From NCBI RefSeq assembly GCF_030362795.1, contig NZ_JAUCBM010000001.1, positions 930,001 through 994,000 on the forward strand: a DNA stretch of 64,000 nucleotides. The letters are read 5' to 3'. A model generated the notes under the pieces. That model was not told the origin of the DNA. It saw only the letters and a list, made by a program, of their open reading frames with translations, and searched no databases. Below, one piece after another: positions 1 through 8,163 of the stretch. Made by a program: the position numbers and the translations under genes. This DNA is from Pseudochrobactrum kiredjianiae (GTDB lineage Bacteria > Pseudomonadota > Alphaproteobacteria > Rhizobiales > Rhizobiaceae). Numbering within the stretch: position 1 is the first letter of the stretch; every line of letters starts with the position of its first letter.

Positions 1-213
1 AGCATTTTCATAGGCGCTTCCTGGTCAAAAGACATGCGCAATATGATGTTCCTGTCGCTGTTTGTCTTCTTCGGTGTGCTGTATGGCACGCGTGAATGGC
101 TGGGCAATCACAGCCTGTGGTTGGCGCTGAATATGTTCCTGTTTATTCGCGGGGTGACTTTATCAGTGATGCTGCCACGGCGCTATCGTGGTGAATTTCC
201 GGCGGGCTTATAA
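1..213 (+). CDS. MATE-family multidrug/Na+ antiporter, C-terminal fragment
   Basis: The window opens inside a reading frame that ends at a TAA at 211-213, giving the last 70 residues of a membrane protein. It begins with a motif like the TxDMRN(M/A)M motif that precedes the last helices of MATE exporters. Two hydrophobic helices follow (FLSLFVFFGVLYG and LWLALNMFLFIRGVTLSVML), then a short basic tail. MATE proteins export drugs and cationic metabolites in exchange for H+ or Na+ in the inner membrane. The assignment rests on the tail only, so the subfamily (NorM or DinF-like) cannot be told. A strong hairpin terminator follows 19 bases later. Confidence 0.6.
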   Translation, partial: SIFIGASWSKDMRNMMFLSLFVFFGVLYGTREWLGNHSLWLALNMFLFIRGVTLSVMLPRRYRGEFPAGL

Positions 214-231
214 AGCAAATATGTTTTCAAA

Positions 232-265
232 GAACCGGATGCGGCAGCGCATCCGGTTCATTTTT
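232..265 (+). terminator. Rho-independent terminator after the MATE gene
   Basis: A perfect 12-bp stem (GAACCGGATGCG paired with its complement, loop GCAG) is followed at once by ATTTTTG. It lies 19 bases after the stop codon, which is a classic intrinsic terminator layout. Confidence 0.85.
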
Positions 266-277
266 GTTGGATTTAAA

Positions 278-376
278 GCATTTCCAGCAAAAGTGCGAAG
301 CGGTTTTGCGTAGGATAATGCGTAACAACAAATGCTTAGAGCGGTTGCAACTATTCATTTCTGTAACCGCTTTAAG
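278..376. repeat. Dispersed intergenic palindrome, family A (diverged copy)
   Basis: The segment keeps the family A order: GCATTTCC...AAAAGTGCGAAGCGGTTTTGCG...ATGCG, then an AGAGCGGTT half that pairs with an AACCGCTTT half at 367-375. Better copies occur at 9471, 42108 and 55414. The rest of the gap between the MATE gene and the hydrolase gene (214-609) is AT-rich and holds no convincing gene. Confidence 0.55.
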
Positions 377-492
377 CATATTTTTTATAAAATCGCTTTG
401 CGCATTGTTGGTGTGATTTTCGGATTTACATGGACTTGCGGCAGAATAATTTCAAGAAAACCAACCGCTTATGTTGTGTGCCAAGACAAACA

Positions 493-508
493 TTAATTAA
501 AAATTAAT
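493..508. promoter_or_regulatory. Possible CtrA box upstream of the SleB-type hydrolase
   Basis: TTAA at 493-496, seven bases, then TTAAT at 504-508 match the alphaproteobacterial CtrA consensus TTAA-N7-TTAA(C). The surroundings are very AT-rich, so a chance match is quite possible. It lies about 100 bp before the likely start codon of a wall hydrolase, a plausible cell-cycle target. Confidence 0.35.
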
Positions 509-609
509 AAATAAAATCAATAGCTAAACAGCTCCGCGTTAACGAAGCATCAAGGTTAATAGATCATTATCTGACTATAGTCGTCTTGTTGAGTGAGTGG
601 AGTGTTCCG

Positions 610-1908
610 GTGCGTAGTAAAGCTTTGCAGGCCCTGTTTGGCCGATCCGGCAATGAGCCAGCACAAGCCTGGTATTATCCTTCAGAAGGTTATTGCCCTC
701 AGGACGGCCGCTATTATCCGGTCGCCGTAACCGTTAAACAAAAACGCCGTTCCGCAACGCTGCCAAAGCTTCTGGCAGGGGTAGGGCTGTTTTTCTATTC
801 CAGCAATGTCATCGCCTATCAGGATATGGCCAGTATGCTGAGCCTCAGTGAGCAGTCCGGCAATCGCTGGGCAACCTACATGGTCGATGCTCCTGCCGGT
901 TCCATTCACAAGGCCGAAATGCCATTTGTTGATTCGTCTGTCGTGCCAGGCAGCCTGAGTGCTGCTGCGGATATTGAAGGCATCGGTCGCGTTGTGTTGA
1001 GCGGTCGTGTAGCCGGTGGCAAGCTTGGTATTGAAGATCCGAACCCGGATGAAAAACGTGTCAGCCGTTCCGACAAGCAGGCACGACTGGTGTCTGTGCA
1101 GACGAAGGCACCGGCACGCATGTTTAATGCAGGCTCATTGGCTGCTCAGGTTTCTCAGGTGAGTCCCAGGCTGATGCAGCCGGTTGCCGGCAAAAAAGAA
1201 GTTAAATCCACTTTTGTCAAAGGCCCTTTGCGCGGCAAAGAAATTGACATTGCACTCGCTTTTCATCGCCCTGAGATCAAGCAGACCATAGCTGTGCCGA
1301 CGGCGTTGGCTTCCTTGATTACCAATGACACGCCGGATGTTCTGGCGCTGGGTTACGCGCCAGCCAAGCCGGATTATGCCAAGACGTCACCTTTTGAAAG
1401 CATTCTGGTGCCGGAAAAAGAAAGTGGCCGATTTATTCCGCCGATCAGTGCGAGAGATCATAATTGGGCGGCAACACCTTTGCCGCCACTCGTATTCAGT
1501 GCATCAGAGCAGAAATGTCTGGCTGAAGGTATTTATTTTGAGGCGCGTGGTGAGCCGGTCAAAGGGCAGGCGGCGGTTGGTCAGGTTATTCTCAATCGCG
1601 TGCGCAATCCGGCCTATCCGTCAACAATCTGCGGTGTTGTCTATCAGAATAAAGATTGGCACAACGCCTGCCAGTTTTCCTTTGCCTGTGACGGGCAAAA
1701 GCATCGTGTGACAGAGGCCGGTCATTGGCGCATGGCGCAGCAGGTTGCAAAAGCTGTTACCGACGGGCAAATCTGGTTGCCGGAAGTGGGCTCAGCCACG
1801 CATTATCACGCCACTTATGTGCGTCCTCGTTGGGCCTCAACGATGGAAAAAGTTAAGAAAATCGGCCTGCATGTTTTCTACCGTACTTACGGCGGCGGCT
1901 GGAGCTGA
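610..1908 (+). CDS. SleB/CwlJ-type cell wall hydrolase (Hydrolase_2)
   Basis: This is a 432-residue protein if it starts at the GTG at 610, which has GGAG seven bases upstream. A TTG at 586 would give 440 residues but lacks such a site. Residues about 50-75 form a single hydrophobic segment (ATLPKLLAGVGLFFYSS), probably a membrane anchor. A long low-complexity periplasmic linker follows. The last 130 residues are a SleB/CwlJ hydrolase domain with the EARGEP motif carrying the likely catalytic Glu, an ILNRV segment and the CQFSFACDG stretch. Such proteins cut peptidoglycan glycan strands. In non-spore-forming alphaproteobacteria the role is wall remodelling rather than germination. The gene stands alone, about 200 bp before the ATP synthase operon. 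A CtrA-like box lies upstream. Confidence 0.85.
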   Translation: MRSKALQALFGRSGNEPAQAWYYPSEGYCPQDGRYYPVAVTVKQKRRSATLPKLLAGVGLFFYSSNVIAYQDMASMLSLSEQSGNRWATYMVDAPAGSIHKAEMPFVDSSVVPGSLSAAADIEGIGRVVLSGRVAGGKLGIEDPNPDEKRVSRSDKQARLVSVQTKAPARMFNAGSLAAQVSQVSPRLMQPVAGKKEVKSTFVKGPLRGKEIDIALAFHRPEIKQTIAVPTALASLITNDTPDVLALGYAPAKPDYAKTSPFESILVPEKESGRFIPPISARDHNWAATPLPPLVFSASEQKCLAEGIYFEARGEPVKGQAAVGQVILNRVRNPAYPSTICGVVYQNKDWHNACQFSFACDGQKHRVTEAGHWRMAQQVAKAVTDGQIWLPEVGSATHYHATYVRPRWASTMEKVKKIGLHVFYRTYGGGWS

Positions 1909-2034
1909 TCTATCAGGGATTCGGTGCCCAAAAACGTGGCGTGAAGCGGGATTCGTAACCTGCTTCATGCTGAAACCTGTTAAGTATATGATTTAATAGT
2001 ACAAAAAACCTTCAACTTCTATGCAGACAGTGCC

Positions 2035-2063
2035 TTGACGAATGACTTGGCTGTTAATATGTT
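2035..2063 (+). promoter_or_regulatory. Sigma70-type promoter of the F0 ATP synthase operon
   Basis: TTGACG at 2035-2040 and TATGTT at 2058-2063 are separated by 17 bases and lie about 60 bp before the atpI start codon. This is the best -35/-10 pair in the gap before the operon. Confidence 0.55.
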
Positions 2064-2119
2064 GCGGCCGACTTCACAGTGGGGTGAAAACCTCGGTTTT
2101 CTTGCCAAAGGAGGCATGA

Positions 2120-2545
2120 ATGGCAGTCGGGAATACACCCGAAAAGCCTCAGCATTCCGATGATGCGGCAAGCAAAGCTGATGCTCCGGCGCAGGCCGGA
2201 ATTCAGCCCGATACTGACGGAAGTTTGGATGACCGTCTGCGCAAGCTTGAAAGCCATTTGGCTGCCAAAGGTGTGGGTGAAAAATCTAAAAAAGACGAAC
2301 AGGCTGAGAAAAACGCAACATCTATGGCGCAAGCCATGAAATTATCCAGCGAATTTATTGCTGGTATCGTGGTTGGTGCGGTTTTAGGTTGGTTTTTTGA
2401 TCGTATGTTAGGTACGAACCCGTGGGGATTGATTATCTTTCTCTTTTTGGGATTCGGAGCCGGTACCCTGAATGTTTTACGTGCCGCAGGATATGTTGCA
2501 GAAAGCGGCATTAATGTGGAGAGAAAGCAACAGGACAAAAAATAA
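2120..2545 (+). CDS. atpI: ATP synthase protein I
   Basis: This is a 141-residue AtpI/AtpZ-type protein that heads the F0 operon. The first 75 residues are charged and probably disordered. Two helices then follow (FIAGIVVGAVLGWFFDRML and LIIFLFLGFGAGTLNVLRAAG), the typical AtpI pair. AtpI-type proteins help assemble the c-ring and may carry Mg2+, but they are not part of the final enzyme. The start is the ATG at 2120, with AAAGGAGG five bases upstream. atpB follows after 209 bp that contain four small hairpins, an unusually long gap for this operon. Confidence 0.85.
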   Translation: MAVGNTPEKPQHSDDAASKADAPAQAGIQPDTDGSLDDRLRKLESHLAAKGVGEKSKKDEQAEKNATSMAQAMKLSSEFIAGIVVGAVLGWFFDRMLGTNPWGLIIFLFLGFGAGTLNVLRAAGYVAESGINVERKQQDKK

Positions 2546-2643
2546 TGTGCATAAAGGCTATGCCGGATGTGCACAATAGTGAATAAGCCTGTAAAGGCAA
2601 CGGTACGGCTCAAACACATTTGTTTGATTGTACTGAAAAAGCT

Positions 2644-2732
2644 GTGAGCTAGTGCTCACGGTTGAATGTTTTGTGAGCCGGTCGCTCACGGTTGAAAAAA
2701 CGCCCTCGGGCATGAATGAAACGCCTTCGGGC
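2644..2732 (+). repeat. Two pairs of repeated small hairpins in the atpI-atpB spacer
   Basis: Two hairpins with identical 6-bp stems (GTGAGC/GCTCAC, 2644-2659 and 2673-2689) are each followed by CGGTTGAA. Two mini-hairpins then follow at 21-bp spacing (GCCCTCGGGC at 2702-2711 and GCCTTCGGGC at 2723-2732), the second having a UUCG-type tetraloop. The last ends 22 bases before the atpB start. The doubled layout indicates tandem duplication. Confidence 0.7.
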
Positions 2733-2754
2733 ATGGGTTACAGGTGAGGTTAAG

Positions 2755-3507
2755 GTGGCAAACGATCCGATCCATCAGTTTCAGGTTTCCAGATGGATTC
2801 CTATCGATGTCGGCGGTGTTGATCTGTCGTTCACGAACGTGTCCGCCTTTATGGTGCTGACTGTCGTATCCGCTTCCGCTTTTCTGTTTCTGACATCTGC
2901 TGGGCGTGGTCTTGTGCCAACAAGATTGCAGTCGGTTTCCGAAATGGCTTATGAATTTGTTGCATCCTCATTGCGGGATTCAGCCGGTTCTAAGGGAATG
3001 AAGTTTTTCCCGTTTGTGTTCTCACTGTTCACATTCATTCTTGTAGCAAACTTCATTGGCCTCTTCCCGTATTTCTATACAGTTACCAGTCAGATTATTG
3101 TTACTTTTGCGCTGGCGCTGCTGGTGATCGGTACCGTGATTATCTATGGTTTCTTCAAACACGGTGTGCGCTTCCTCAAGTTGTTCGTACCAAATGGTGT
3201 CCCGCTGGCCATCATCCCACTTGTGTCCGCGATCGAAATCATTTCTTTCCTGTCCCGTCCGATCAGCCTCTCTGTGCGTCTTTTCGCTAGTATGTTGGCT
3301 GGTCACATCACCGTAAAGATTTTCGCAGGCTTCGTGGTATCCATGGCTGCTCTGGGTCCGATCGGTGTGGGTGGCGCAATTCTGCCTCTGTTTATGACCG
3401 TTGCTATCACCGGTCTGGAATTCCTGGTCGCATTCCTGCAGGCCTACGTCTTCACCGTTCTGACCTGCATGTATATTAATGATGCAGTTCATCCGGACGG
3501 TCACTAA
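2755..3507 (+). CDS. atpB: ATP synthase F0 subunit a
   Basis: Subunit a forms the proton half-channels beside the c-ring. I prefer the GTG at 2755 (product VANDPIHQF..., 250 residues). It has AGGTGAGGT just upstream, and this N-terminus matches the usual family start and length. An ATG at 2716 would add 13 residues that do not look like the family. About five to six helices are visible. The essential arginine is in [14 protein letters not shown] (residue 175 from this start), and the last helices carry the [15 protein letters not shown]-like motif (here [14 protein letters not shown]). Next comes an 11-bp hairpin and then atpE. Confidence 0.93.
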   Translation: MANDPIHQFQVSRWIPIDVGGVDLSFTNVSAFMVLTVVSASAFLFLTSAGRGLVPTRLQSVSEMAYEFVASSLRDSAGSKGMKFFPFVFSLFTFILVANFIGLFPYFYTVTSQIIVTFALALLVIGTVIIYGFFKHGVRFLKLFVPNGVPLAIIPLVSAIEIISFLSRPISLSVRLFASMLAGHITVKIFAGFVVSMAALGPIGVGGAILPLFMTVAITGLEFLVAFLQAYVFTVLTCMYINDAVHPDGH

Positions 3508-3515
3508 CTGAAATT

Positions 3516-3542
3516 GCTACTGTCCGTTTCGCGGACAGTAGC
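3516..3542 (+). promoter_or_regulatory. Intercistronic hairpin between atpB and atpE
   Basis: There is a perfect 11-bp stem (GCTACTGTCCG, loop TTTCG) just after the atpB stop. No T-run follows, so it is unlikely to terminate. A role in stabilising or processing the mRNA end is an inference. Confidence 0.6.
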
Positions 3543-3677
3543 CTTGTCTATCCAGAAATCAGGCTCTGTATTTCATTGTAATGAGTATCAATGTTCTATA
3601 GGTCGCTCTGAAATATCGCCGGCGGGTTTCCGCCAGAACTGAAATCCGCATTTATATCAATCCAGAAGGAGCTTAAC

Positions 3678-3905
3678 ATGGAAGCGGAAGCAGCAAAGTA
3701 CATCGGCGCAGGTCTCGCCTGTTTCGGTCTGGCCGGTACGGCTCTCGGCCTCGGCAACATTTTCGGTAGCTTTCTTTCGGGCGCACTGCGCAATCCGTCT
3801 GCCGCTGACAGCCAGTTCGGCCGTCTGGTATTCGGCTTCGCCGTAACTGAAGCTCTGGGCATCTTCTCGCTGCTCATCGCGCTTCTGCTCCTGTTCGCAG
3901 TTTAA
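3678..3905 (+). CDS. atpE: ATP synthase F0 subunit c
   Basis: This is the 75-residue proteolipid of the rotor ring. Two hydrophobic helices (about residues 10-33 and 50-74) flank a polar loop containing the RNPSA motif. The proton-carrying carboxylate is Glu58 in [10 protein letters not shown]. The start is the ATG at 3678, with AAGGAG upstream. Alphaproteobacterial c subunits are commonly 74-78 residues with Glu, so the length is normal. The gene is set off from both neighbours by long-stem hairpins (3516-3542 and 3930-3974), which may help it reach the higher expression needed for about ten copies per enzyme. Confidence 0.96.
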   Translation: MEAEAAKYIGAGLACFGLAGTALGLGNIFGSFLSGALRNPSAADSQFGRLVFGFAVTEALGIFSLLIALLLLFAV

Positions 3906-3929
3906 TATTTAAGCTGCCGGATTAAATCG

Positions 3930-3974
3930 GCCGCATATGCAAATCTCCTTTAAAGGGCTAAAAGCATATGCGGC
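3930..3974 (+). promoter_or_regulatory. Intercistronic hairpin between atpE and atpF1
   Basis: GCCGCATATGC at 3930-3940 pairs perfectly with GCATATGCGGC at 3964-3974, leaving a 23-base loop. No T-run follows. With the hairpin at 3516 it brackets atpE. Confidence 0.6.
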
Positions 3975-4015
3975 TGGTTATCTTTTATTAAGCCTGAGTG
4001 ATAAGGGGAAAATGG

Positions 4016-4627
4016 ATGTTCGTGTCCACGGCGTTTGCCCAAACCGCAACTGACTCTCAGCCGGCACCAGTGTCGGGAGCTGACAGTGGCAACTCTGTTG
4101 TGCACACTGAAACAGGTGTGGCGCATGATGCCGGTAAAGGCGTGTTTCCACCATTTGATTCCACCCATTATGCATCGCAGCTGCTTTGGCTCGCGATTAC
4201 CTTCGGGCTGTTTTATCTGTTCATGTCGCGCGTTGTACTGCCACGTATCGGTGGTGTGATTGAAACGCGTCGTGACCGTATTGCACAGGACCTGGAACAG
4301 GCTGCACGTCTGAAAACTGATGCTGACAATGCGATTGCTGCTTACGAGCAGGAACTGGCTGAAGCCCGCAAGAGCGCGGCTGTGATTGGTCAGGAAGCCC
4401 GTGATAAGGCTAAAAATGATATTGATGCCGAGCGTAAAGCTATTGAAGCATCACTTGAAAAGAAATTAGCTGAAGCTGAAGACCGTATCGCTGCGATTAA
4501 AGCAAAAGCGATGAGCGATCTTGGTTCGATTGCTGAAGAAACAACCGCAGAAATCGTTGAGAAGCTGCTTGGCGGTAAGTCCGATAAAGCTGATATTGCT
4601 GCTGCTGTAAAAGCTGTTAGCGCTTAA
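4016..4627 (+). CDS. atpF1: ATP synthase F0 subunit b' (b-type, first copy)
   Basis: This is one of the two different b-type stalk subunits typical of alphaproteobacteria and phototrophs. The ATG at 4016 (MFVSTAFAQ...) gives 203 residues, has AAGGGG upstream and matches the family N-terminus. A GTG at 3998 is less likely. An N-terminal polar tail of about 55 residues precedes a single membrane helix ([21 protein letters not shown]). A long charged, Ala-rich coiled coil follows and reaches up to F1. The stop lies 11 bases before the next start, so translation is probably coupled. Confidence 0.93.
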   Translation: MFVSTAFAQTATDSQPAPVSGADSGNSVVHTETGVAHDAGKGVFPPFDSTHYASQLLWLAITFGLFYLFMSRVVLPRIGGVIETRRDRIAQDLEQAARLKTDADNAIAAYEQELAEARKSAAVIGQEARDKAKNDIDAERKAIEASLEKKLAEAEDRIAAIKAKAMSDLGSIAEETTAEIVEKLLGGKSDKADIAAAVKAVSA

Positions 4628-4638
4628 GGGAGACCGTC

Positions 4639-5118
4639 ATGGATGCAACGTTTTGGGCCCTCATTGGTCTGATCATTTTCCTCGCGATTTTGGCTTATCT
4701 TAAAGTTCCGGCTATGATGGGTCGTTCGCTTGATGAACGTGCTGCCAACATTGCCAAGGAACTGGACGAAGCACGTACACTGCGTGAAGAAGCTCAGGCT
4801 CTGCTTGCTGAATATCACCGCAAGCGCAAAGAAGCAGAAAAAGAAGCTGGCGAAATCGTCGCGAGCGCTCAGCGCGAAGCAGCCGCTCTGCTGACCGAAG
4901 CTAAAGAAAAGTCTGAAGAATATATCGTTCGTCGCAATAAGCTGGCTGAACAGAAGATTACACAGGCTGAAACTGATGCTGTTAATCAGGTTCGTGCATC
5001 TGCAGTGGAAATCGCTGTTGCTGCTGCAGGTACTCTGATTGCGAATAAGATGGATGCTAAAACCGCTGGTGAGATGTTCAAGTCTTCACTGGAACAGGTT
5101 AAAAGCAACCTGAACTAA
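4639..5118 (+). CDS. atpF2: ATP synthase F0 subunit b (second copy)
   Basis: This is a 159-residue b subunit: a short N-terminus with one membrane helix (FWALIGLIIFLAILAYLKVPA), then a continuous amphipathic coiled coil rich in Glu, Lys, Arg and Ala. It pairs with b' to form the stator stalk. AAGGGAG lies about nine bases before the ATG. It is the last gene of the F0 operon and is followed by a strong terminator. The F1 genes (atpHAGDC) are not in the window, as expected for alphaproteobacteria, where the F0 and F1 clusters are separate. Confidence 0.94.
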   Translation: MDATFWALIGLIIFLAILAYLKVPAMMGRSLDERAANIAKELDEARTLREEAQALLAEYHRKRKEAEKEAGEIVASAQREAAALLTEAKEKSEEYIVRRNKLAEQKITQAETDAVNQVRASAVEIAVAAAGTLIANKMDAKTAGEMFKSSLEQVKSNLN

Positions 5119-5140
5119 GCATCATAATTGATGAATTGAA

Positions 5141-5170
5141 AAACGCCGCTTTATGCGGCGTTTTTTATTT
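5141..5170 (+). terminator. Terminator of the F0 ATP synthase operon
   Basis: The stem ACGCCGC/GCGGCGT with a TTTAT-type loop is followed by TTTTTTATTT, starting 22 bases after the atpF2 stop. Confidence 0.9.
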
Positions 5171-5265
5171 GTCTTGAGATATGGAATTTGTGGTTGAGTG
5201 CAAAATTCTGAGGGAAAAGCAGGAGTATGAGCTCCCGCTCGGGCATGCTGTAAATGCGTTTGTGA

Positions 5266-5991
5266 TTACTGGCCGGACTCCCAGCGCCCTTTAATCGGTG
5301 CGAAGCTGTAACGATGTAAACCTGATACGGGTCCTTGCTCTTCTATAGCCTGCCGGTGTGCTGCTGTGCCGTAACCTGCATGTTTTTCTAGCCCATAGGC
5401 AGGGTAAATGAGGCTAGTGCGCTCCATCATGCGGTCACGGGTCACTTTGGCAACAATAGAGGCAGCAGCAATGGTCAGAGAGCGCTGATCGCCTTTGACC
5501 AGCGTCATCGCTGGGCAGGGGAGACCGGCTGGCGTTTTGTTGCCGTCGATCAGAGCATAATCAGGCCGGATGGTCAGTGCATCGACACAGCGCTTCATCG
5601 CCAGCAGCGATGCCGCCAGAATGTTGCTCCGGTCAATCGTCTCTGCACTAAGGCTGCACAGGCTGATAGCCACTGCTTTATCCATGATATTATCAAAAAG
5701 CAGGTTGCGTTTTGCAGCGGTCAGCCTTTTGGAGTCATCAAGTCCCTCCGGCAGATTGTCCGGATCAAGAATAACGCAGGCAGCGACAACAGGGCCTGCG
5801 AGCGGGCCGCGCCCGACTTCATCAAGGCCGGCAATCAGATGAAAGCCTTGCGCTTGCAATTGTTGCTCATGACTGTAGTCAGGCGTGAAGACTACAGGTT
5901 TATCAGACGCAGATTTGGTTGAGGATTTGGGCTGCTTTTTAGAAAAAAGCGGAGAATCAGATGGTGCTTTGCTCATAGACTGAGATTGCAT
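5266..5991 (-). CDS. rnhB: Ribonuclease HII
   Basis: RNase HII removes ribonucleotides and RNA-DNA hybrid stretches from the genome. The core begins with [14 protein letters not shown], which holds the first acidic pair of the DEDD metal site. DDSKRL, the Asp of YALIDG, the [20 protein letters not shown] block and the GY...H region follow in family order. I prefer the ATG at 5991 (MQSQSMSK..., 241 residues) because GGAG lies about 11 bases before it; an upstream ATG at 6018 is possible. The N-terminal 40-50 residues are an Ala/Ser/Lys-rich extension not needed for the fold. It is convergent with the ATP synthase operon. Confidence 0.92.
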   Translation of the reverse strand: MQSQSMSKAPSDSPLFSKKQPKSSTKSASDKPVVFTPDYSHEQQLQAQGFHLIAGLDEVGRGPLAGPVVAACVILDPDNLPEGLDDSKRLTAAKRNLLFDNIMDKAVAISLCSLSAETIDRSNILAASLLAMKRCVDALTIRPDYALIDGNKTPAGLPCPAMTLVKGDQRSLTIAAASIVAKVTRDRMMERTSLIYPAYGLEKHAGYGTAAHRQAIEEQGPVSGLHRYSFAPIKGRWESGQ

Positions 5992-6080
5992 CCAATCTGA
6001 AACTCCGCAAGACCACATCGCAAGAGGGGGCGAACGATGTGGAAAGCTGCCGGCAAAAGGACGGGCAGCCTATATCTGCT

Positions 6081-6136
6081 GAAGCATTTCCGACGCATAC
6101 GAAAATGCGTGAAAACAAAGAAAAAGAGCGGTTCCA
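6081..6136. repeat. Dispersed intergenic palindrome, family A (short copy)
   Basis: GAAGCATTTCCGACGCATACG, AAAATGCGTGAAAACAAAGA and AGAGCGGTTCC keep the family A order in shortened form. It lies between rnhB and the radical SAM gene, after the stop codon of the latter. Confidence 0.5.
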
Positions 6137-6173
6137 ACGTATCGATATTGATTGGAGTCGCTCTGAGGGCAGA

Positions 6174-7358
6174 TCAGAAAAGCGAGAGCTGAACACCATT
6201 TGTTTGTGGGGGTGTGAAGAGATCGCTACGCAGGCGGAATTTATGCACGTTCAGTCCGTGCTTTTTACAGGCAATTTCAAAACGGCGGCCAATCTGCCAT
6301 GCATAAGGGCCTTCGCCGCGCATGCGTTTGCCCCATTCGGCATCGTAGTCCTTACCGCCGCGCATCGAGCGCAGCAAAGACATGACATGGCGGTAGCGGT
6401 CGGGGAAATGCTGCAACAGCCAGTCCTTGAACAAGGGCGCTACTTCATAAGGCAGCCGCAGCAGCACATAACCGGCTTCACGCGCACCCATTGCATAGGC
6501 AGAATCGAGGATGCGCTCAATCTCATGATCATTGATACCGGGGATCACAGGGCCAAGTAGGACGGACACCGGAATCCCTGCTTCGGTGAGCTGACGTATA
6601 GCTTGCAGACGCAGTGTCGGTGTTGAGGCGCGTGGCTCCATATTGCGCGCCAGCTTGGCATCCAGAGTGGTGACGGAGACCGCGACTTTGACCAGACCGC
6701 GCTTAGCCATCGAGCTGAGAATATCAATGTCACGGGTTACAAGGGCGGATTTGGTGATAATACCGGCGGGATGATTGGCGGCATCCAGCACGCCGAGAAT
6801 ATCGCGCATGATGCGCCATTTCTTCTCAACGGGCTGATAAGGGTCTGTATTGCTGCCAATGGCAATGGTTTTCGGTACATAGCCGGATTTGGAAAGTTCT
6901 TTTTCCAAGAGACGTGCGGCATCCGGTTTGGCAAACAGCTTGGTTTCAAAATCCAGACCGGCGGACAGCCCCATATAGCTGTGCGACGGGCGGGCGAAAC
7001 AATAGATGCAACCATGTTCGCAACCGCGATACGGATTAACGGAGCGGTCAAAACCAATATCCGGTGAGTCATTGCGCGTAATGATAGTGCGCGGTTTTTC
7101 GATCTGTACTTCGGTCTTGAAAGCTTCCAGTTCTTCAAGCGAGTTCCAGCCGTCGTCTTCAACGCTTCGGCTTTGGCTTTCAAAGCGACCGGATGGGTTA
7201 ATCCCTGCACCACGCCCACGCCGGCGACTGTGGTCGATGCGCAAACCTGTACCGTCAATGATGGCATTGGCATGATCTGTACGCTCGGAACCGAAGACTG
7301 CTTTGCCGGAGAAAACAGCCTGATCAGCCGGTTCGAAAACCTCCTGTAAAATTGCCAT
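6174..7358 (-). CDS. PA0069-family radical SAM protein (SplB-like)
   Basis: This is a 394-residue protein from the ATG at 7358 (MAILQEVFEPADQ...), which is preceded by AAGGAG. An ATG at 7400 would add 14 residues and lacks support. The radical SAM cluster motif is CEHGCIYC in PYRGCEHGCIYCFARP, that is CX3CX2C for a 4Fe-4S cluster and S-adenosylmethionine. Family members of this COG1533 type share the fold of spore photoproduct lyase, but their substrate is unknown. The sequence also contains the N-terminal GRGAGINPSGRFE stretch typical of the PA0069 group. It stands alone, with dispersed palindromes on both sides. Confidence 0.85.
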   Translation of the reverse strand: MAILQEVFEPADQAVFSGKAVFGSERTDHANAIIDGTGLRIDHSRRRGRGAGINPSGRFESQSRSVEDDGWNSLEELEAFKTEVQIEKPRTIITRNDSPDIGFDRSVNPYRGCEHGCIYCFARPSHSYMGLSAGLDFETKLFAKPDAARLLEKELSKSGYVPKTIAIGSNTDPYQPVEKKWRIMRDILGVLDAANHPAGIITKSALVTRDIDILSSMAKRGLVKVAVSVTTLDAKLARNMEPRASTPTLRLQAIRQLTEAGIPVSVLLGPVIPGINDHEIERILDSAYAMGAREAGYVLLRLPYEVAPLFKDWLLQHFPDRYRHVMSLLRSMRGGKDYDAEWGKRMRGEGPYAWQIGRRFEIACKKHGLNVHKFRLRSDLFTPPQTNGVQLSLF

Positions 7359-7415
7359 AGCTTTCTCCTTGCCGGAAATGCAGGGGCATAACCGGAGCAA
7401 AATAATCGGGATCTA

Positions 7416-7520
7416 AGCATGTCGCGCTCAAATGGATTCATTTGAGCTATCGCGAACATGCGACAATGAAAAGAAACTAGAGCTAGCGCAGTGGACACGA
7501 TTAAACGTGACACGCTCTAG
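7416..7520. repeat. Dispersed intergenic palindrome, family B
   Basis: It has two modules: a long imperfect palindrome (AGCATGTCGCGCTCAAATG...CATTTGAGC...ACATGC), then CTAGAGCTAGCGCAGTGG, ACGATTAAACG and ACACGCTCTAG. Near-identical copies are at 9364-9470 (reverse orientation) and 23840-23939. Confidence 0.8.
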
Positions 7521-7602
7521 GAATTTTATGCGACTCTGTTGCGCCGTTTGTGCTTTAAAATTTAATCCGAATTAAGGAACAAAGCAAGAACTTATTTGTG
7601 AG

Positions 7603-8151
7603 TCAGTTTTTTCGCTTCAGGTGTTCATCAAGGCGTGGCATGATTTCAACGAAATTACACGGGCGATGGCGATAATCGAGTTGCTGGGCAAGAATGCCCT
7701 CCCATGCATCGCGGCAGGCGCCGCCAGAACCCGGCAGTACAAACACAAAGGTCTGATTAATCAGACCGGCAGTGGCGCGTGACTGGATCGTTGATGTGCC
7801 GATTTTGGCATAGGACATCTGGTGAAAGATCACGGAGAACCCGTCCATCTTTTTGTCAAAGACCGGCTCCAGAGCATCGGGCGTCACATCGCGGCCGGTA
7901 AAGCCTGTGCCGCCGGTGGTGATCACCACATCAATCTCCGGATTTTTCGACCACTGCACAACCAACTCGCGGATTTGCTCTGCATCATCGACCACAATCT
8001 GACGGTCGCGCAGCTTATGACCTGCTTCCGTGATGCGGGATGCCAGATAGGCACCGGATGTATCAGTTGCCAGCGTGCGGCTGTCAGAGACTGTGAGAAC
8101 GGCAATACCCACCGGAATAAACGGGCGCTCAAGTTTAACAGTATCAGACAT
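7603..8151 (-). CDS. moaB: Molybdenum cofactor biosynthesis protein MoaB/MogA family
   Basis: This is a 182-residue molybdopterin-binding-fold protein. MoaB/MogA proteins adenylate molybdopterin before metal insertion. The signature TTGGTGFTGRDVTPDALEPV binds the phosphates, and the SGACRDAW-like stretch (GSGGACRDAWEG) is also present. The length fits MoaB. It is the last gene of a probable operon: ispE lies 12 bp upstream and the 62-residue membrane protein lies before ispE. Confidence 0.88.
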   Translation of the reverse strand: MSDTVKLERPFIPVGIAVLTVSDSRTLATDTSGAYLASRITEAGHKLRDRQIVVDDAEQIRELVVQWSKNPEIDVVITTGGTGFTGRDVTPDALEPVFDKKMDGFSVIFHQMSYAKIGTSTIQSRATAGLINQTFVFVLPGSGGACRDAWEGILAQQLDYRHRPCNFVEIMPRLDEHLKRKN

Positions 8152-8163
8152 AGCTGGCTCCTT

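Noticed and set aside
3022-3504. 160-residue frame opposite atpB
   Set aside because: It has the extreme polar composition typical of the complement of a hydrophobic membrane gene.
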